From contig CAMPQE020000054.1 in the NCBI GenBank assembly GCA_946902985.2, positions 372,001-436,000 of the forward strand: DNA of 64,000 nucleotides, written 5' to 3'. Below, in pieces: positions 46,346 through 57,386 of the stretch. Numbering within the stretch: position 1 is the stretch's first letter; each line of letters opens with the position of its first letter. The notes under the pieces are model-generated. The model made no database searches and was not told the DNA's origin. It saw only the letters and a program-made list of their open reading frames with translations. Origin of the DNA: Meconema thalassinum (lineage: Eukaryota; Arthropoda; Insecta; Orthoptera; Tettigoniidae). A program made the translations under genes and the position numbers.

Positions 46346-49300
46346 TGCAGTCTATCTCTATATGCAGTATATATAAATGAAAGTTTGTCGGTTTTTCCTG
46401 AATTTCTACGGAAATTTGAGTTATTTACGGGTTTCAGACTGTTTTATGATGGATGCGCGCGGAAATATTTTTAGCCTATTTTCAATTTTGAAAAAATAGG
46501 CTTATGAGATCACCTTTTGTCCGTGTGTGTGTGCGTGTGTGTGATTCGTGTGTGTGTCCCCCCTAATAAAATCTAAACGGCTTGAGCGATTTCAATGAAA
46601 CTCAGTAAGTTCATAGCACTATTCCGGGCGACTCCGACGGTGCCCTACAAATTTTGTTACGACTCACCAATCCAACATGGTGGCTGTGCGAAATATTTCA
46701 CCAGCATTTAATATCTCCAAAACTATTACCGATATTACCCTGATATTTTGTATGGTGATAAAGAGAACTACTATAAGTTGACTTATGTGACCTTTGAGAA
46801 CCTGGTAACTACAAAACCAACATGGCGGCCCTAGTGAAGTTGCGACTTTTAAATAGACGTTTCTCGCGATTTAACCAACCAAACGCAATAAAACTTGGTA
46901 CAGCATATGTTTACATACATTGTAATGCACCAACATCTAACTTCGTTCAATTGTTTACATAACCACAAGATGGCGGATGTGCGAAATATTTCACCGTCAT
47001 TCTATATCTCTGAAACTATTAGCGGTATCTCCCTGAAATTTTGTACGGAGATAAAGGGCACTACTGGAAGTCCATCTATAAGACTTTCAAAAACCGGTAA
47101 ACTACAAAACGAACATGGCGGCAAAGTGAATTTGAAAATTTTAAATAGACCTTTCTCGCGATTTAATGTTCCAAACGCACTGAAATCTGGTACAGAAAAT
47201 ATATATACACATTGTAATGCACTGGTATCTAATTTAGTTCAATTGTTTACATAACCTCAAGATGGTGGCTGTGCCAATTTTTAAATTAAGTTTTAATTTC
47301 TTGTGATGCAGTCATGCGATCGAAGTGAAAGTTTGAATAATGAACCTACGCAATAATGTTCCTTTAATGGTACATGACTCTATGGCCTATACATTTAACA
47401 ATCCAACATGGCGACCATCCGAAATATTTAGACGGCTCTGAATATCTACGAATCTATTATAGCACTCAAACTGAATTTTTTAATGTTCATAGGGTCTATG
47501 AACTTAAGTTCACCTATAGGCCTTTAAATAACCTGGTGATCACAAATCCAACATGGCGGCGACGTGAATTATAAATATTCACATGGACATTTCTCGCAAT
47601 TTAACCATCCGAGTGCAGTGAAACTTGGTACAGTAAATCCCTATACGAATGATAATCCACTGGCTTCTAATTTATTTCAATTGTTTCCAAGATGGCAGCT
47701 GTGCGAAATTTTAAAATCTCCTTGTTACTTCTTGTGTCCTAATTATGCGATTGAAGTTTGAATTCTACACGTACACAATAATCTGCATGTAACAGTACAT
47801 AACTGCAGGACCTACATAATTAAAATCCAACATGGCGACCATCCGAAATATTTAGTCGGTTCTCAATATCTACGAATCTATTACAGCAATCAAACTGAAA
47901 TTGTGTATGTTGATAGTGGCAATTAACATAAGTAGGATATATGAAAATAGGCTGTATAGTTCTTCACGGAACTACTTGTTTGTCTGTCTGTTTGTTTTTC
48001 TGAGGGCAACTTTGTTCCTTTATAACTCGAGAACGGCTGGGTATATCAACGTAAAATTTGGTACAGATACCCATCAGAGGTACGACACTAATCATTGATG
48101 TAACTCTTCACCGTACCTCTCATAAAAAGGGGCATACCCCCTTAAAAATACATGCTGAAATAGGCGTAGATGGACGAGACAAAGCTCATTTTCAGCCCCT
48201 CAATATGAGGGACAAAACTCGGGGGCCCTAAAGGGGCCCGAAAACCACATTTTAAGGCCCTAAAACCAACCGTTTTTGAGATATTCCCAGAAAACTAATT
48301 TAATTTAATAAACTAATGAACGAATGCAAGCCGGGAACCATGTTAACAGATTCTCAGAGGTCCATCTATTGCTGTAAGACGCAATCCAATTCCATTAATT
48401 ACATTAGTGTGAAAGTTAGCAAACGGCTAGAAGGTTATCACGTAACCAAATTAAGCTGTAAAATTCATCAATATGTATAATGCGCTTAAGGGGGTCAAGG
48501 GGTACTCTAGAATTTTTCACGCGATTTACACCTGCGGGGTTGTGGTACGGCAGATCTATTATATTCCTATACCTATAATATATTATTATTATTATTACTT
48601 TTGGTGTTATATTATGGCGTACAACGACGAGACAAAGCCCCTCGGAACCAGAAACAAAACTCGGGGACCCTATAGGGTCTAAAACCAACAGTTTCTGCAA
48701 TATTCCCAGAAAAATAATTTAATTTAATTTAACAAACTAATGAAGGAATGCATGTCGGTAACCATGACAACATTATCTCAAAGGGTGACATCCAACTTTC
48801 CATCTATTCCTGTAAGAAGCAATGCCACTCCATATATAACATTTCTGTGAAAGTTTGCAAGGTTATCACGGAACCAACTTTGACTGTATAATTCATCAAT
48901 GCAATTAAGGGGGCCAAGGGGTAACCTAGATTGTTGTCACGCAATTTTCACGTGCGACATATAGTGCAGAAGGATTATTATATCTCCAAACAGCAACTTT
49001 ATTTTCAATAATTCCTGAATTGAATCAGCATTTTTTGCGGCTTTTAGGAATTTGGGCCATTTGAGGCTAAAGAACCTGAATTTTTATGCACCACAAGCCA
49101 TTATAATTTATGAAAGTGGTCTTCCTGTGTATGGGGACCTAACACAACGTAGAGGGTCAGTTTTTATGTGACGTGTATTGCGTTCCGTCTACAAGGCTTT
49201 CAATTCTATTTCACGTCAGGAAGTACACGTTCGGTGAATTTTGTTTGAGCGCACATTTTATGTAATCATTTTTTTGTCGACATACGGGTTCATCTTAAAG

Positions 49301-49803
49301 ATGATTTTGTTTGATACTGTGTGGTAGATATACCCTTATTTGGATATCTGGGTGATATATTGTTGACAATAGAATTGTCTGTCTGTCTTTCTGTGTATCT
49401 TTATGTACGTCTATAACTCGTGTTCGGATGCTTGGTGCGTCGTAAAATTAGGTATGGTATCCATGAGAGTCAATACACCAATCATTTATAAAAGTCTTCA
49501 CCGTACTTTTCATACAGTAGAAGGTTGGAAATAGGCAAAACAAAATACATGCTAAAATAGGCGAAATATAAAAATTATACTAGAAGAACGACTATAGCAT
49601 ATGTTGCGCTTCTTAATGTGAGACACAAAATTCGGGAGTCATAAAGGGTCTCCAAAAACTACATTTTAAGGCCCTTAAATTAACAGTGTGTGTGATATTC
49701 CCAGAAAAGTAACTTATGAAGGAATGACAAACCGCTAAGCATAGCAACAGTAGCTCAATTGATAATGTCTGGTGTTAACACCGAAGACAGGTACTTCTGC
49801 TAG
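46346..49803 (+). mobile_element. Putative non-autonomous Helitron (copy 2) with inserted repeat array
   Basis: The 5' part (tctatctctatatgcag...aaatgaaagtttgtcgg) and the 3' part (47980-49803) align in order with 4692-6941. The 3' end again shows a gaag...cttc hairpin and tgCTAG|T (49800-49803). Relative to copy 1 there is an extra ~1.5-kb block (46471-47976). The LINE tail of copy 1 is absent. Confidence 0.5.
46471..47976. repeat. Degenerate repeat array, ~145-bp period, copy 1
   Basis: The phrase (c)caa[cg]atgg[ct][gt]gc / aacatggcgacc recurs about every 145 bp (near 46675, 46820, 46968, 47113, 47262, 47405, 47548, 47692, 47829). Each is followed by gaaatattt or gtgaa, with cgaa-t-cgcagtgaaacttggtacag between. 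It begins at a hairpin (agcctattttca...tgaaaaaataggct) and ends with gaaaataggctgtatagttcttcacggaactact. A collinear copy occupies 62030-63507. Confidence 0.75.
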
Positions 49804-50138
49804 TATGACATAAAGTGAGTGATTTATACGTTCATTGTCAGCTGTCAGGTTGAACCGTTGAGGGCCAAGACACTTGTAAGTGACCTGTGGGACTGAAATG
49901 GGACAAGAGTTTGGATTAGCCCCTGATAGTCTTACTGCTGGAGAATACGAAAGTGGGGGTGTTCCGCCCATTAAAGCCATAGTGAATTACTAACTAAAAC
50001 AAGAAAGTAATTTCCGTCAGTGGAATATCTAATATAACCTCACTTCAAGTTGTGCTGTTCTGTAAAGTTACGTTTTGTTATTAATTTTGAACAAGTGTAA
50101 GATAATACTTCAGAAATTAATGATTCATTTTTGTCGCT

Positions 50139-50145
50139 AGGTTAT
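50139..50145 (+). other. Original splice acceptor and first five bases of host exon 4
   Basis: The sequence catttttgtcgctag|GTTAT ends with the five bases that became the gypsy target duplication. This is the left half of exon 4, now separated from the rest of the exon by 10.9 kb. Confidence 0.7.
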
Positions 50146-51702
50146 TGATACGTGACTAGGCTTGTTCTGAATTGATAACACTGCTCCATCTGTGAGGATA
50201 AATGGGAACTTCGATACGTCAGCGTTCGTCTGGAGATTATCTTGGTAAACTCAGGCATTGTGTTGTCTTTCTCCGCTACTAGATGGCGGGTAAACCTCTT
50301 CCACTCCAGTGTCGTGATGGTGGAGCGCTCCGTGTCAGCCAACGGAACTAACATTTTCGTATTGCAGTGTCCATTGGAGTGTGAGTGTTGGAGATGTTTA
50401 TTGTCTGAACCTCGACGAAGAAGCCACATGATGTAAGGGCTATAAAAGTTGCTCCAAGTTGAGCCTAGCTCGGCTAGACAAAGGTGATTGGCCTCGTGGC
50501 AGCTTCATTCTATTGAAAATGTAACCGACTTCGTGGGAGAGCTTAGCTTATTTTTATTTTAAAAGGGGGGAAATTTATTTAAATAATTTGTTTCGGCCAA
50601 CCAAGGTATGTAATTTGAAAGTGTACTAAGTGATTGAATTCGTTGTGGAAGTAACTGGTAACTGCGCAGTTTTGTATCATTTGTTGTGATTGCTTTTGTG
50701 AAGTTGAGAGCTCGTTCTTCTATTTTTATTTAGTGCTGGAATTACCAGTTAAATTGTGTCTCTTAGGTAAGTTGTGTTGTTGGTTAGAGTAACATCGAAC
50801 AAAATTGCGTATTGTCAGTTATGACTACAATAATTCAGTTACCTATATTTTATTTTTATTGCATGTAATTGGTGAAGGTTTTTTTGTCATACCCAGGCGT
50901 GCTGCCCTGTAGGTCAACTGACTTTCATTTTTTGCGATTGTCCTATCCGAGTTTTATAATCTCATAATTTATTTATTTATTAATTACTAACTTATTTACT
51001 TTCCTCCCGGATAGGACATGTAGAATATTCCTTGGAATACTGTTTTGTTACCATCTGAGTATGGTCTTTTCAGCTTATATCATGGTTACCATGAGAACGT
51101 TTGGAGATTGTTCTTGGTTTTCATTATTAATAGTGATGTTTTTGTTTTTTTCTTACTAGAGGACAACTTTTTGGGATTTCGACTGAACCAGTCACTCTGA
51201 TAATTAGCTCCCATATTATCAACTTAATTAATTATTTCTTGGTTTCGGGTCCTCCCTTGACCTTAATGTATTTTTTTATGTGGTCTTCACCACCTTAAGG
51301 TAATTAAATATTGTTACCATTTTTCTTTAATTGTATTATCAATTAATTTCATGGATTTTTCTGCTCTTCGCCTGGTTCGGTACCAAGCAAGTTTTTAATT
51401 TCACATATGAATTTCCTTTTAAATTTAGATTCTTCACTTAGGCCTATCCAATATCAAATTTTGTTAATATTGCCTTTGTGGCAAGACATGGCTGTAATTT
51501 GTTCCTATGTTTTAAATATACTTTTGGTTACCCTAAGAGTTTTTCTTGGTGTTCTTGTTCACAGTAGATCTGTATTTTATTAAGTCTCTTATTACCTTGG
51601 GTTATATTCAGTCCAGTACGCTCCTTCCACATTTTTATTTGGTATGATAATGTACCTTGCTTCTGGATTGCCTTTCTTCTTTTAAATGATCGTAATGGGT
51701 CA
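50146..51702 (+). repeat. 5' LTR of gypsy element 2
   Basis: 1,557 bp, TG...CA. A TATA box (tataaaag, 50441-50448) suggests transcription starts ~25-30 bp further on, giving a ~320-bp U3 and a long R-U5. The small ORFs inside recur in the other LTR and are not genes. Confidence 0.95.
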
Positions 51703-51706
51703 TTAT

Positions 51707-51716
51707 TGGTAATCAG
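51707..51716 (+). other. Candidate primer-binding site of gypsy element 2
   Basis: TGGTAATCAG starts four bases after the LTR end, in the right place and with the required TGG. The priming tRNA is not assigned. Confidence 0.5.
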
Positions 51717-51852
51717 TAGCGTGGTTCATTTTCTTAATCGGAACTAATTGGAGACTTAAAATACAGTGTTGAAAGTGATAAAAACACTAAGAAATATTCT
51801 TAGGCCTGTCTAGTCTGAATTTTTACTAACTCTTGGTGTCATTGTTTGTTTC

Positions 51853-52908
51853 ATGTCTTATCGAGGGTTGATGGAAAACAGAATCCTAACGTCAGTCTCT
51901 TCTTTAAACAAGGACGAAATCATTCATGAAATAATTATTAGGGGACAAACTCCCTGTAATCATCGTGAGAAGGATTTGATACTATTGTCTTCGCTGAAAT
52001 CTGTACCGGTTCGCATTCCAAATTGGGGTGAATTTGACTGGACTAAAGGTAGGGACCTTGTTGTACCAAGTATTGATAAATTATTTATCTTGTTTGAGTT
52101 CTTGTCCGCTGCTGATAATAGTTCGGTTAGTCAATTAACTCGTTTTAAGTTTCGTTTAGTGCATTGGTACCATCGTATTGCAGATTTAATCGAAGTTTGG
52201 AAGGAAAAAGACAGTGAATTTAGTGATAAATTAATTTCTTTGCGTGCTAGGTTATGCAAGTGCTATACTTATTTGTTTGAGGGAACTAAACGCAGTGATA
52301 AGACTAATCGTGTTGTTAATCCTGACGATGTACCAGATACTGGTGATTGTAGCGAATTGACTAATATTAATCGTGTCGAAGGGGAGTGGTTGAATAATTT
52401 AGGACCTATTTCTTCGTCAGTTGAATCAGTGAACATGAATTTTTTGGAAGGTACGTCTGCATTGAGTGACAGAAGACCTGAAGTTAATTCGGATAATCTG
52501 AGGGATAATTTTTCCAGATCGTTACCTGATATACCCTTGAATTGTGTTTTGAATGACTTGCCAAGTAGATATCCTACAGTTTCTAGGCCTGTACCTAGGA
52601 ATGAAGGTATGTTCGAATATGCTAGGGTTGGAGAGGTTAATCAAATGGCTCCTGCCCAAATACCTGGCGCGTCGATGCATGATAATATGTCCAGGGTATT
52701 AGATTCGTGTGATGGGGTTAAGTTTTCTAGTCTTCCACATCCTCTTAGTGCATGTCTGAAGGATTTGCAAATATGCAGTGGTAACGACATTAATCAATTG
52801 GTAAATTTTTTGAAAGTTCTAATTTATTTAATTGATAACGCGGTGGTATTTAGATTATCGAATGCCAAATTTTTCAAATCATTTTTCCTTATACGGTTGG
52901 TTTGTTGA
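51853..52908 (+). pseudogene. gag: Gypsy element 2 Gag, N-terminal part
   Basis: The 351-codon frame from MSYRGLMENRIL starts 150 bp after the LTR. A hydrophilic region (LTRFKFRLVHWYHRIADLIE) leads to LKDLQICSGNDINQLVNFLK, the start of a gag capsid-like segment. It ends in a stop at 52906-52908, but the capsid homology passes smoothly into the next frame. That points to a one-base shift within the T-rich stretch at ~52865-52890. Confidence 0.8.
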
Positions 52909-53717
52909 GGGAAAAGATTGTGGAGGCAATGAGTTCTCAGACTTCATTAGTAGATTTTCATGAGGATGTTTTAGAATCCTTCATTCCCCCTCGTGCATTA
53001 AGTGTACTTCGACATACCTTGTTTTTTAGAGTACAGAGGTTGGGAGAACCCCTTAATGATTATTTCCTAGACATTAAAACCTTTTACAGAGTTTTAAAGG
53101 TAAACTTGTCTGAAAAACAGTTAGTTTCTTCGATCATTGCTGGGGTAAATCCCGAATGTCGCTCCTATTTCGTTTTAGAATCCAAACCTACTACCTTAAT
53201 GGAATTAAACGAAATTATTAGGTATGCGGGAACTATCAGAGATGCTGATTCATTAAGAGTATGCAACGTTCCTCCACCAATTAACTTGGGTAATGTAATG
53301 CAGTCTGCTTATTTACCTAACAACTGCATTTCTTCGCCTATGATTTCCCCAACTGTGAGTCCAATTAACTTGGGTAATGCAATGCAATCTGCTTATTTAC
53401 CTAACAACTGTGGTCCTTCACCTATGATTTCCCCAAATGTGAGTCACCCTAGTATGTTTGCTAGTTCGTACGTTTCTGCACCTATGAATTTTAGTAATCT
53501 TATTCCAACTGTTGGTTTTCCTAATACCAATGTGCCTACAAACATGTATGTACCTGAGATATCTCCTCCGAGCTACCCAACTGGCAGTAACTTACAGTGG
53601 CAAATGGCATCTTCACCCAACGAGGTAAGAATTAACAAAGGGAGAAGATGTGATCGTTGTGGTTCTTACAACCATATTGCTCGATGGTGTGATAGAAAAT
53701 TTAGTTGCGATAAGTGA
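52870..53717 (+). pseudogene. gag: Gypsy element 2 Gag, capsid C-terminal part and zinc knuckle
   Basis: In the second frame (usable from ~52870) the capsid continues: FRVQRLGEPLNDYFLDIKTF, then LVSSIIAGVNPECRSYFVLE. A Pro/Asn/Met-rich stretch follows with an 84-bp direct repeat (53277-53444; INLGNxMQSAYLPNNC). A zinc knuckle CDRCGSYNHIARWC (C-x2-C-x4-H-x4-C) lies at residues ~250-263. The frame meets TGA at 53715-53717, but the same frame stays open into protease with no shift. Confidence 0.85.
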
Positions 53718-54938
53718 TGCCATCTAAAGGATATCTCCTCGGATTGTCATATATCTAAGAATTATACTAACAAAAATGAGTTCAAAATTTTTGATAGTAG
53801 TGATTATGACAGAGATGCCTACAAAAATAATGAAATTAGTAGTCGTATTATGTGTGCGTCTAAGAGTAATTGCCCGTTTATTGATATATATATTAATAAC
53901 GAACCTGTTTCAGCATTGATTGATTCAGGTAGCACTTATTCCTTTTTAGATAGGAAATGGTTTGAAGGTATGAAATCAGTATGCAAATTTGGCGAGATGG
54001 TAAAGGAATCCAATAATGTTATCTCGGCGAATTCTACAGCTCTTAATGTGTTAGGTTATGTTATCGTCAAGATTAACATTGCTGATTTCTCGTGGAAATT
54101 TAAGTTTTGGATTGTTAACAATTTGTCCTGTAGCGTGATACTTGGGGCCAATTTTATTTCTCATACTGGCTTATTAATTGATTTGAGGACAAGGTTATGT
54201 TGGTTTCAGTTCAAACCTAAATTAAAGATTACATTTAACCAGATGCATGATAATAATGTTGTTAACTCAGCTCAACTAGATTCTAAACCTGTGACTGTTG
54301 ATGATCTTGAGTTTAATAATTTAAATGAACATCAGACCAAGCAGATTAAACTTTTATGTTCGGAATTCCCCGAGGTTTTGACTGACAAACTGGGTGTAAC
54401 TAATCTCTTGGAATATGAGATAGAACTTTCCGACACCATTCCTGTACGCGCTTCCCCATACAGATTGTCTCCACCTAAAATGAAAGTGTTAAAAGAAATT
54501 ATAGACGATATGCTAAAGGAGGGAATTATCAGGAAATCAACTTCAGCATATGCGTCTCCTATTTTCCTCGTACCTAAACCTAATGGGCAATACAGACCTG
54601 TTATTGATTACCGTGCGCTTAACAAAAAGGTTATTTTGCAATCTATTCCTCTTCCGGACTTACAGTCTTGCTTCTCCTGGTTCCGGGGAGCCAATTTCTT
54701 TACTATTCTCGACCTCAATAGTGCCTATTTCCAGGTACCCTTAACAGAAAGGTCTAAAGCCATTACTGCATTCACCACTGACTGGAATCTTTTTGAGTTC
54801 GAGCGCCTCCCGTTCGGCCTATCTACCGGAGCTGCAGTGCTCAGTAGATTGTTAGATAATGTGTTCGATGGTATTAAATTTAAATCTGTATACCACTATT
54901 TAGATATACAGATATACCAGATATACCACTATTTAGAT
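53718..54938 (+). pseudogene. pol: Gypsy element 2 Pol part 1: protease and RT up to the active site
   Basis: Same frame as gag part 2 after the TGA. The aspartic protease shows ALIDSGSTYSFLD (D-S-G instead of the usual D-T-G, both known in retroelements) and VILGANFI. RT: ASPIFLVPKPNGQYRPVIDY, LDLNSAYFQVPL, RLPFGLSTGAAV. The last codons are VYHYLD, followed by a 34-bp duplication of cactatttagat-containing sequence, and then the SINE at 54939. The catalytic YLDD is thereby cut. Confidence 0.9.
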
Positions 54939-55271
54939 ACCGGGTGAGTTAGCCGTGGTGGTTACGGCATGACTGATGGCAGTCGCTCACATCCGGGAGG
55001 CGAGGAGGTTCGAATCCCCCCGCCGGCAACCTTGAAGATGGTCTTCTGTGGTTTTCCATCTTCCTTCCAGGCAAATGCCGGGGTTGGTCCCTAACTATAG
55101 GCCACAGCCGCTACCTTCCAATTCCTAGTCCTTCCATCCAAACTTTCCTCCCCAACGGTACTTGTAGCTCACCCATTGGGTGTCCGTCTCGAAGCAGCTA
55201 CAAACATTGGCGAGCCGAACATGTCCTCGGACACTCCCGGCACTAAAAGCCATACGCTAAAAAAAAAAAAA
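54939..55271 (+). mobile_element. tRNA-derived SINE inserted in the RT YLDD codons, 333 bp
   Basis: An exact 11-bp duplication ACTATTTAGAT lies at 54928-54938 and 55272-55282. The head carries an A box (gttagccgtggtgg, from ~54948) and a perfect B box GGTTCGAATCC (55007-55017). The tail ends in A14. It belongs to a different subfamily from the SINE at 28678 but has nearly the same length. Because it lies inside a young LTR element, this SINE family was active recently. Confidence 0.95.
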
Positions 55272-56441
55272 ACTATTTAGATGACGTGGTTATATTCAGT
55301 AAAACTTTCGATGAACATTTACAACATGTAAGAGAGGTGTTATCTAGACTTAGAGGTGCGGGCCTTACTGTTAAGCTTTCTAAGGTATCTTTTGCAAGGC
55401 CTCAGATCTCCTTCCTAGGGCACATAATTTCATCTTCTGGGATATCCATAGATCATTCAAGAACCCAGTCCATTAGGGAGTATAGACCACCAAAGACAGG
55501 CAAAGAAATCGCCTGCTTCATTGGCATGATAAATTACTTTCGTAAGTTTATACCCAATTTTGCCCATCGTGCTGCACCTATCAACAAATTAAGGAAAAAG
55601 GGAGTCGAGTTTGCTTGGGGTCCTGACCAGGATGCAGCTTTCGAAGATCTGAAAATGGCTTTAACCAACGCCTCCATTCTTGCCATCCCTGATTTTTCTA
55701 AGAATTTTATAATTCAGACTGATGCTTCTAATAGTGCTGTCGGTGCAGTCCTTTTACAAGAGCATGAATTAGGACGTTTACCCGTCGCATACGCTTCGAG
55801 AACCTTGAACGATGCCGAGAAGAAATACTCAGTGTATGAGTTAGAGGGTCTAGCGGTGATGTTTGCCCTGGAAAAGTTCAAGCTTTATGTGGAACACGTT
55901 CAGTTTGATTTAGAGACCGATAATCAGGCCTTAAGTTGGGTCCTGGGTAAACCTAGGAAGACAGGTCGAATAGCCAGATGGGCTACTCGCATCCTTTCTT
56001 TCAAGTTCAATGTTAGACATATAAAAGGATCTGATAATATTATCGCAGATTGCCTGAGTAGGATGTATGGTGAAAATGATGTTGATTTGATGAATTCTGG
56101 TGAAGATGATAACATCCATAACAATCTTGCTAACGTTATCCTTTCTAACTGCCCTAAATTGTTCCGAGATGTTTCGGAATACCAGAGAGAAGACCCTGTC
56201 ATCGGTGAGATTGTTGGTAAACTGGAGAAAGGAGAAGTAGTAAAACCTTACTCTTTGAAGGCCAATGTTCTGTTTTGTAAAGCTCGGAATGATAAACTTC
56301 CGAAAATTGTCATTCCATCTGCCTTAATTCCTGTCATCTTTAAATACTTCCACGAGTCTGCGATTGGCGGACATTTGGGCGTGTTCAAAACGAGAGAGAA
56401 GATTCGCCGAAATGTTATCTGGAAAGGTATTGATAAAAGAT
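55272..56441 (+). pseudogene. pol: Gypsy element 2 Pol part 2: RT thumb, RNase H, integrase zinc finger
   Basis: After the SINE the frame restarts at YLDDVVIFSK. RT ends with FLGHIISSSGISI and MINYFRKFIPNFA. RNase H has IQTDASNSAVGAVL, SVYELEGLAV, LETDNQAL and DCLSRM. The integrase HHCC finger begins with FHESAIGGHLG. The frame is lost in an AAAA run at ~56435 (one extra base), between the His and Cys pairs of the finger. Confidence 0.9.
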
Positions 56442-57386
56442 GTGCGCAAAATGGTGAACAATTGTGATACTTGTAAGAGGGCTAAACCCCTTAATAACTC
56501 GAAAACTGGTCTGTTGTCATCTGATATTGCCAAGGTTCCTATGGAAAGAATTTTTGTCGATTATATAGGACCTTTTCCAGTATCGAAGTCAGGAAACCGC
56601 TTTGTGTTGGTATGCACCGACGGATTTTCTCGTTTTAATTGGTTATTTCCTACCAAAGCTGCTACTACTCAAACGGTAATCTCTTGCCTTAAACAGATCT
56701 TCGCATACTTCGGTCCATGTCAAACTTTGGTATCTGATAATGCGAAGTGCTTTACTTCACACATTTTCAAGATTTTTTTGTTTGAACTCTCCATTTCACA
56801 CGTCACTAGCACGCCCTATTACCCTAAAGGTTCGTACGCCGAAAGGGTGAATCGAAATTTACGAGCTGCTCTAATTGCTTTTCACCATAAGGACCACAGT
56901 CTTTGGGACACCAGTTTAACTTGGCTTACATTTTCCTTTAACACTGCTGTTCACGAGTCACACAAAACGACTCCCTTCTCTCTAATGTTCTCCTTCGGAC
57001 ATAATTCTCCTATCTCAAACGTATGGTCCTTAAACCAACTATTGCCCGACCAGTACACCTTTAATGATGTAAGAACGATATGGAAGAAGGCAAGAAGTAA
57101 CATGAAGGTGGCTCACAAAAAATTAGAGAAACGATACAACGCAGGTCGAAAACCTTCATCGTTAAAAGCCGGTGATGAGGTTTACATTAAAAATTTCACG
57201 TTGAAAGAAGTTGGCCCTAAGGAATCAGGCAAGTTACGGGAAAGGTTTCGGGGCCCTTATAAGATAGTTAGATATGTGACACCCGTCACTCTATTGTTAA
57301 GCGACTCCGTAAAGAAGAAGTTTTTCAGAGTCCATTTATCCCATGTGAAGAAAGGTACGGATTTGCCCAATAGTGAGAGTAATTAA
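56436..57386 (+). pseudogene. pol: Gypsy element 2 integrase core and C-terminal domain
   Basis: The second frame supplies CDTCKRAKP and the catalytic core with D (MERIFVDYIGPFP), D (VSDNAKCF) and E (GSYAERVNR), all three acidic residues present. The C-terminal domain follows: GDEVYIKNF, LRERFRGPYKIV and FFRVHLSHVKK. It ends in a normal stop at 57386. The nominal Met at 56364 overlaps the other frame and is not a start. Confidence 0.9.

Noticed and set aside
50142..50436. ORFs inside the gypsy 2 LTR
   Set aside because: Identical frames occur in both LTRs, and they cross the promoter and TATA box; not expected to be coding.
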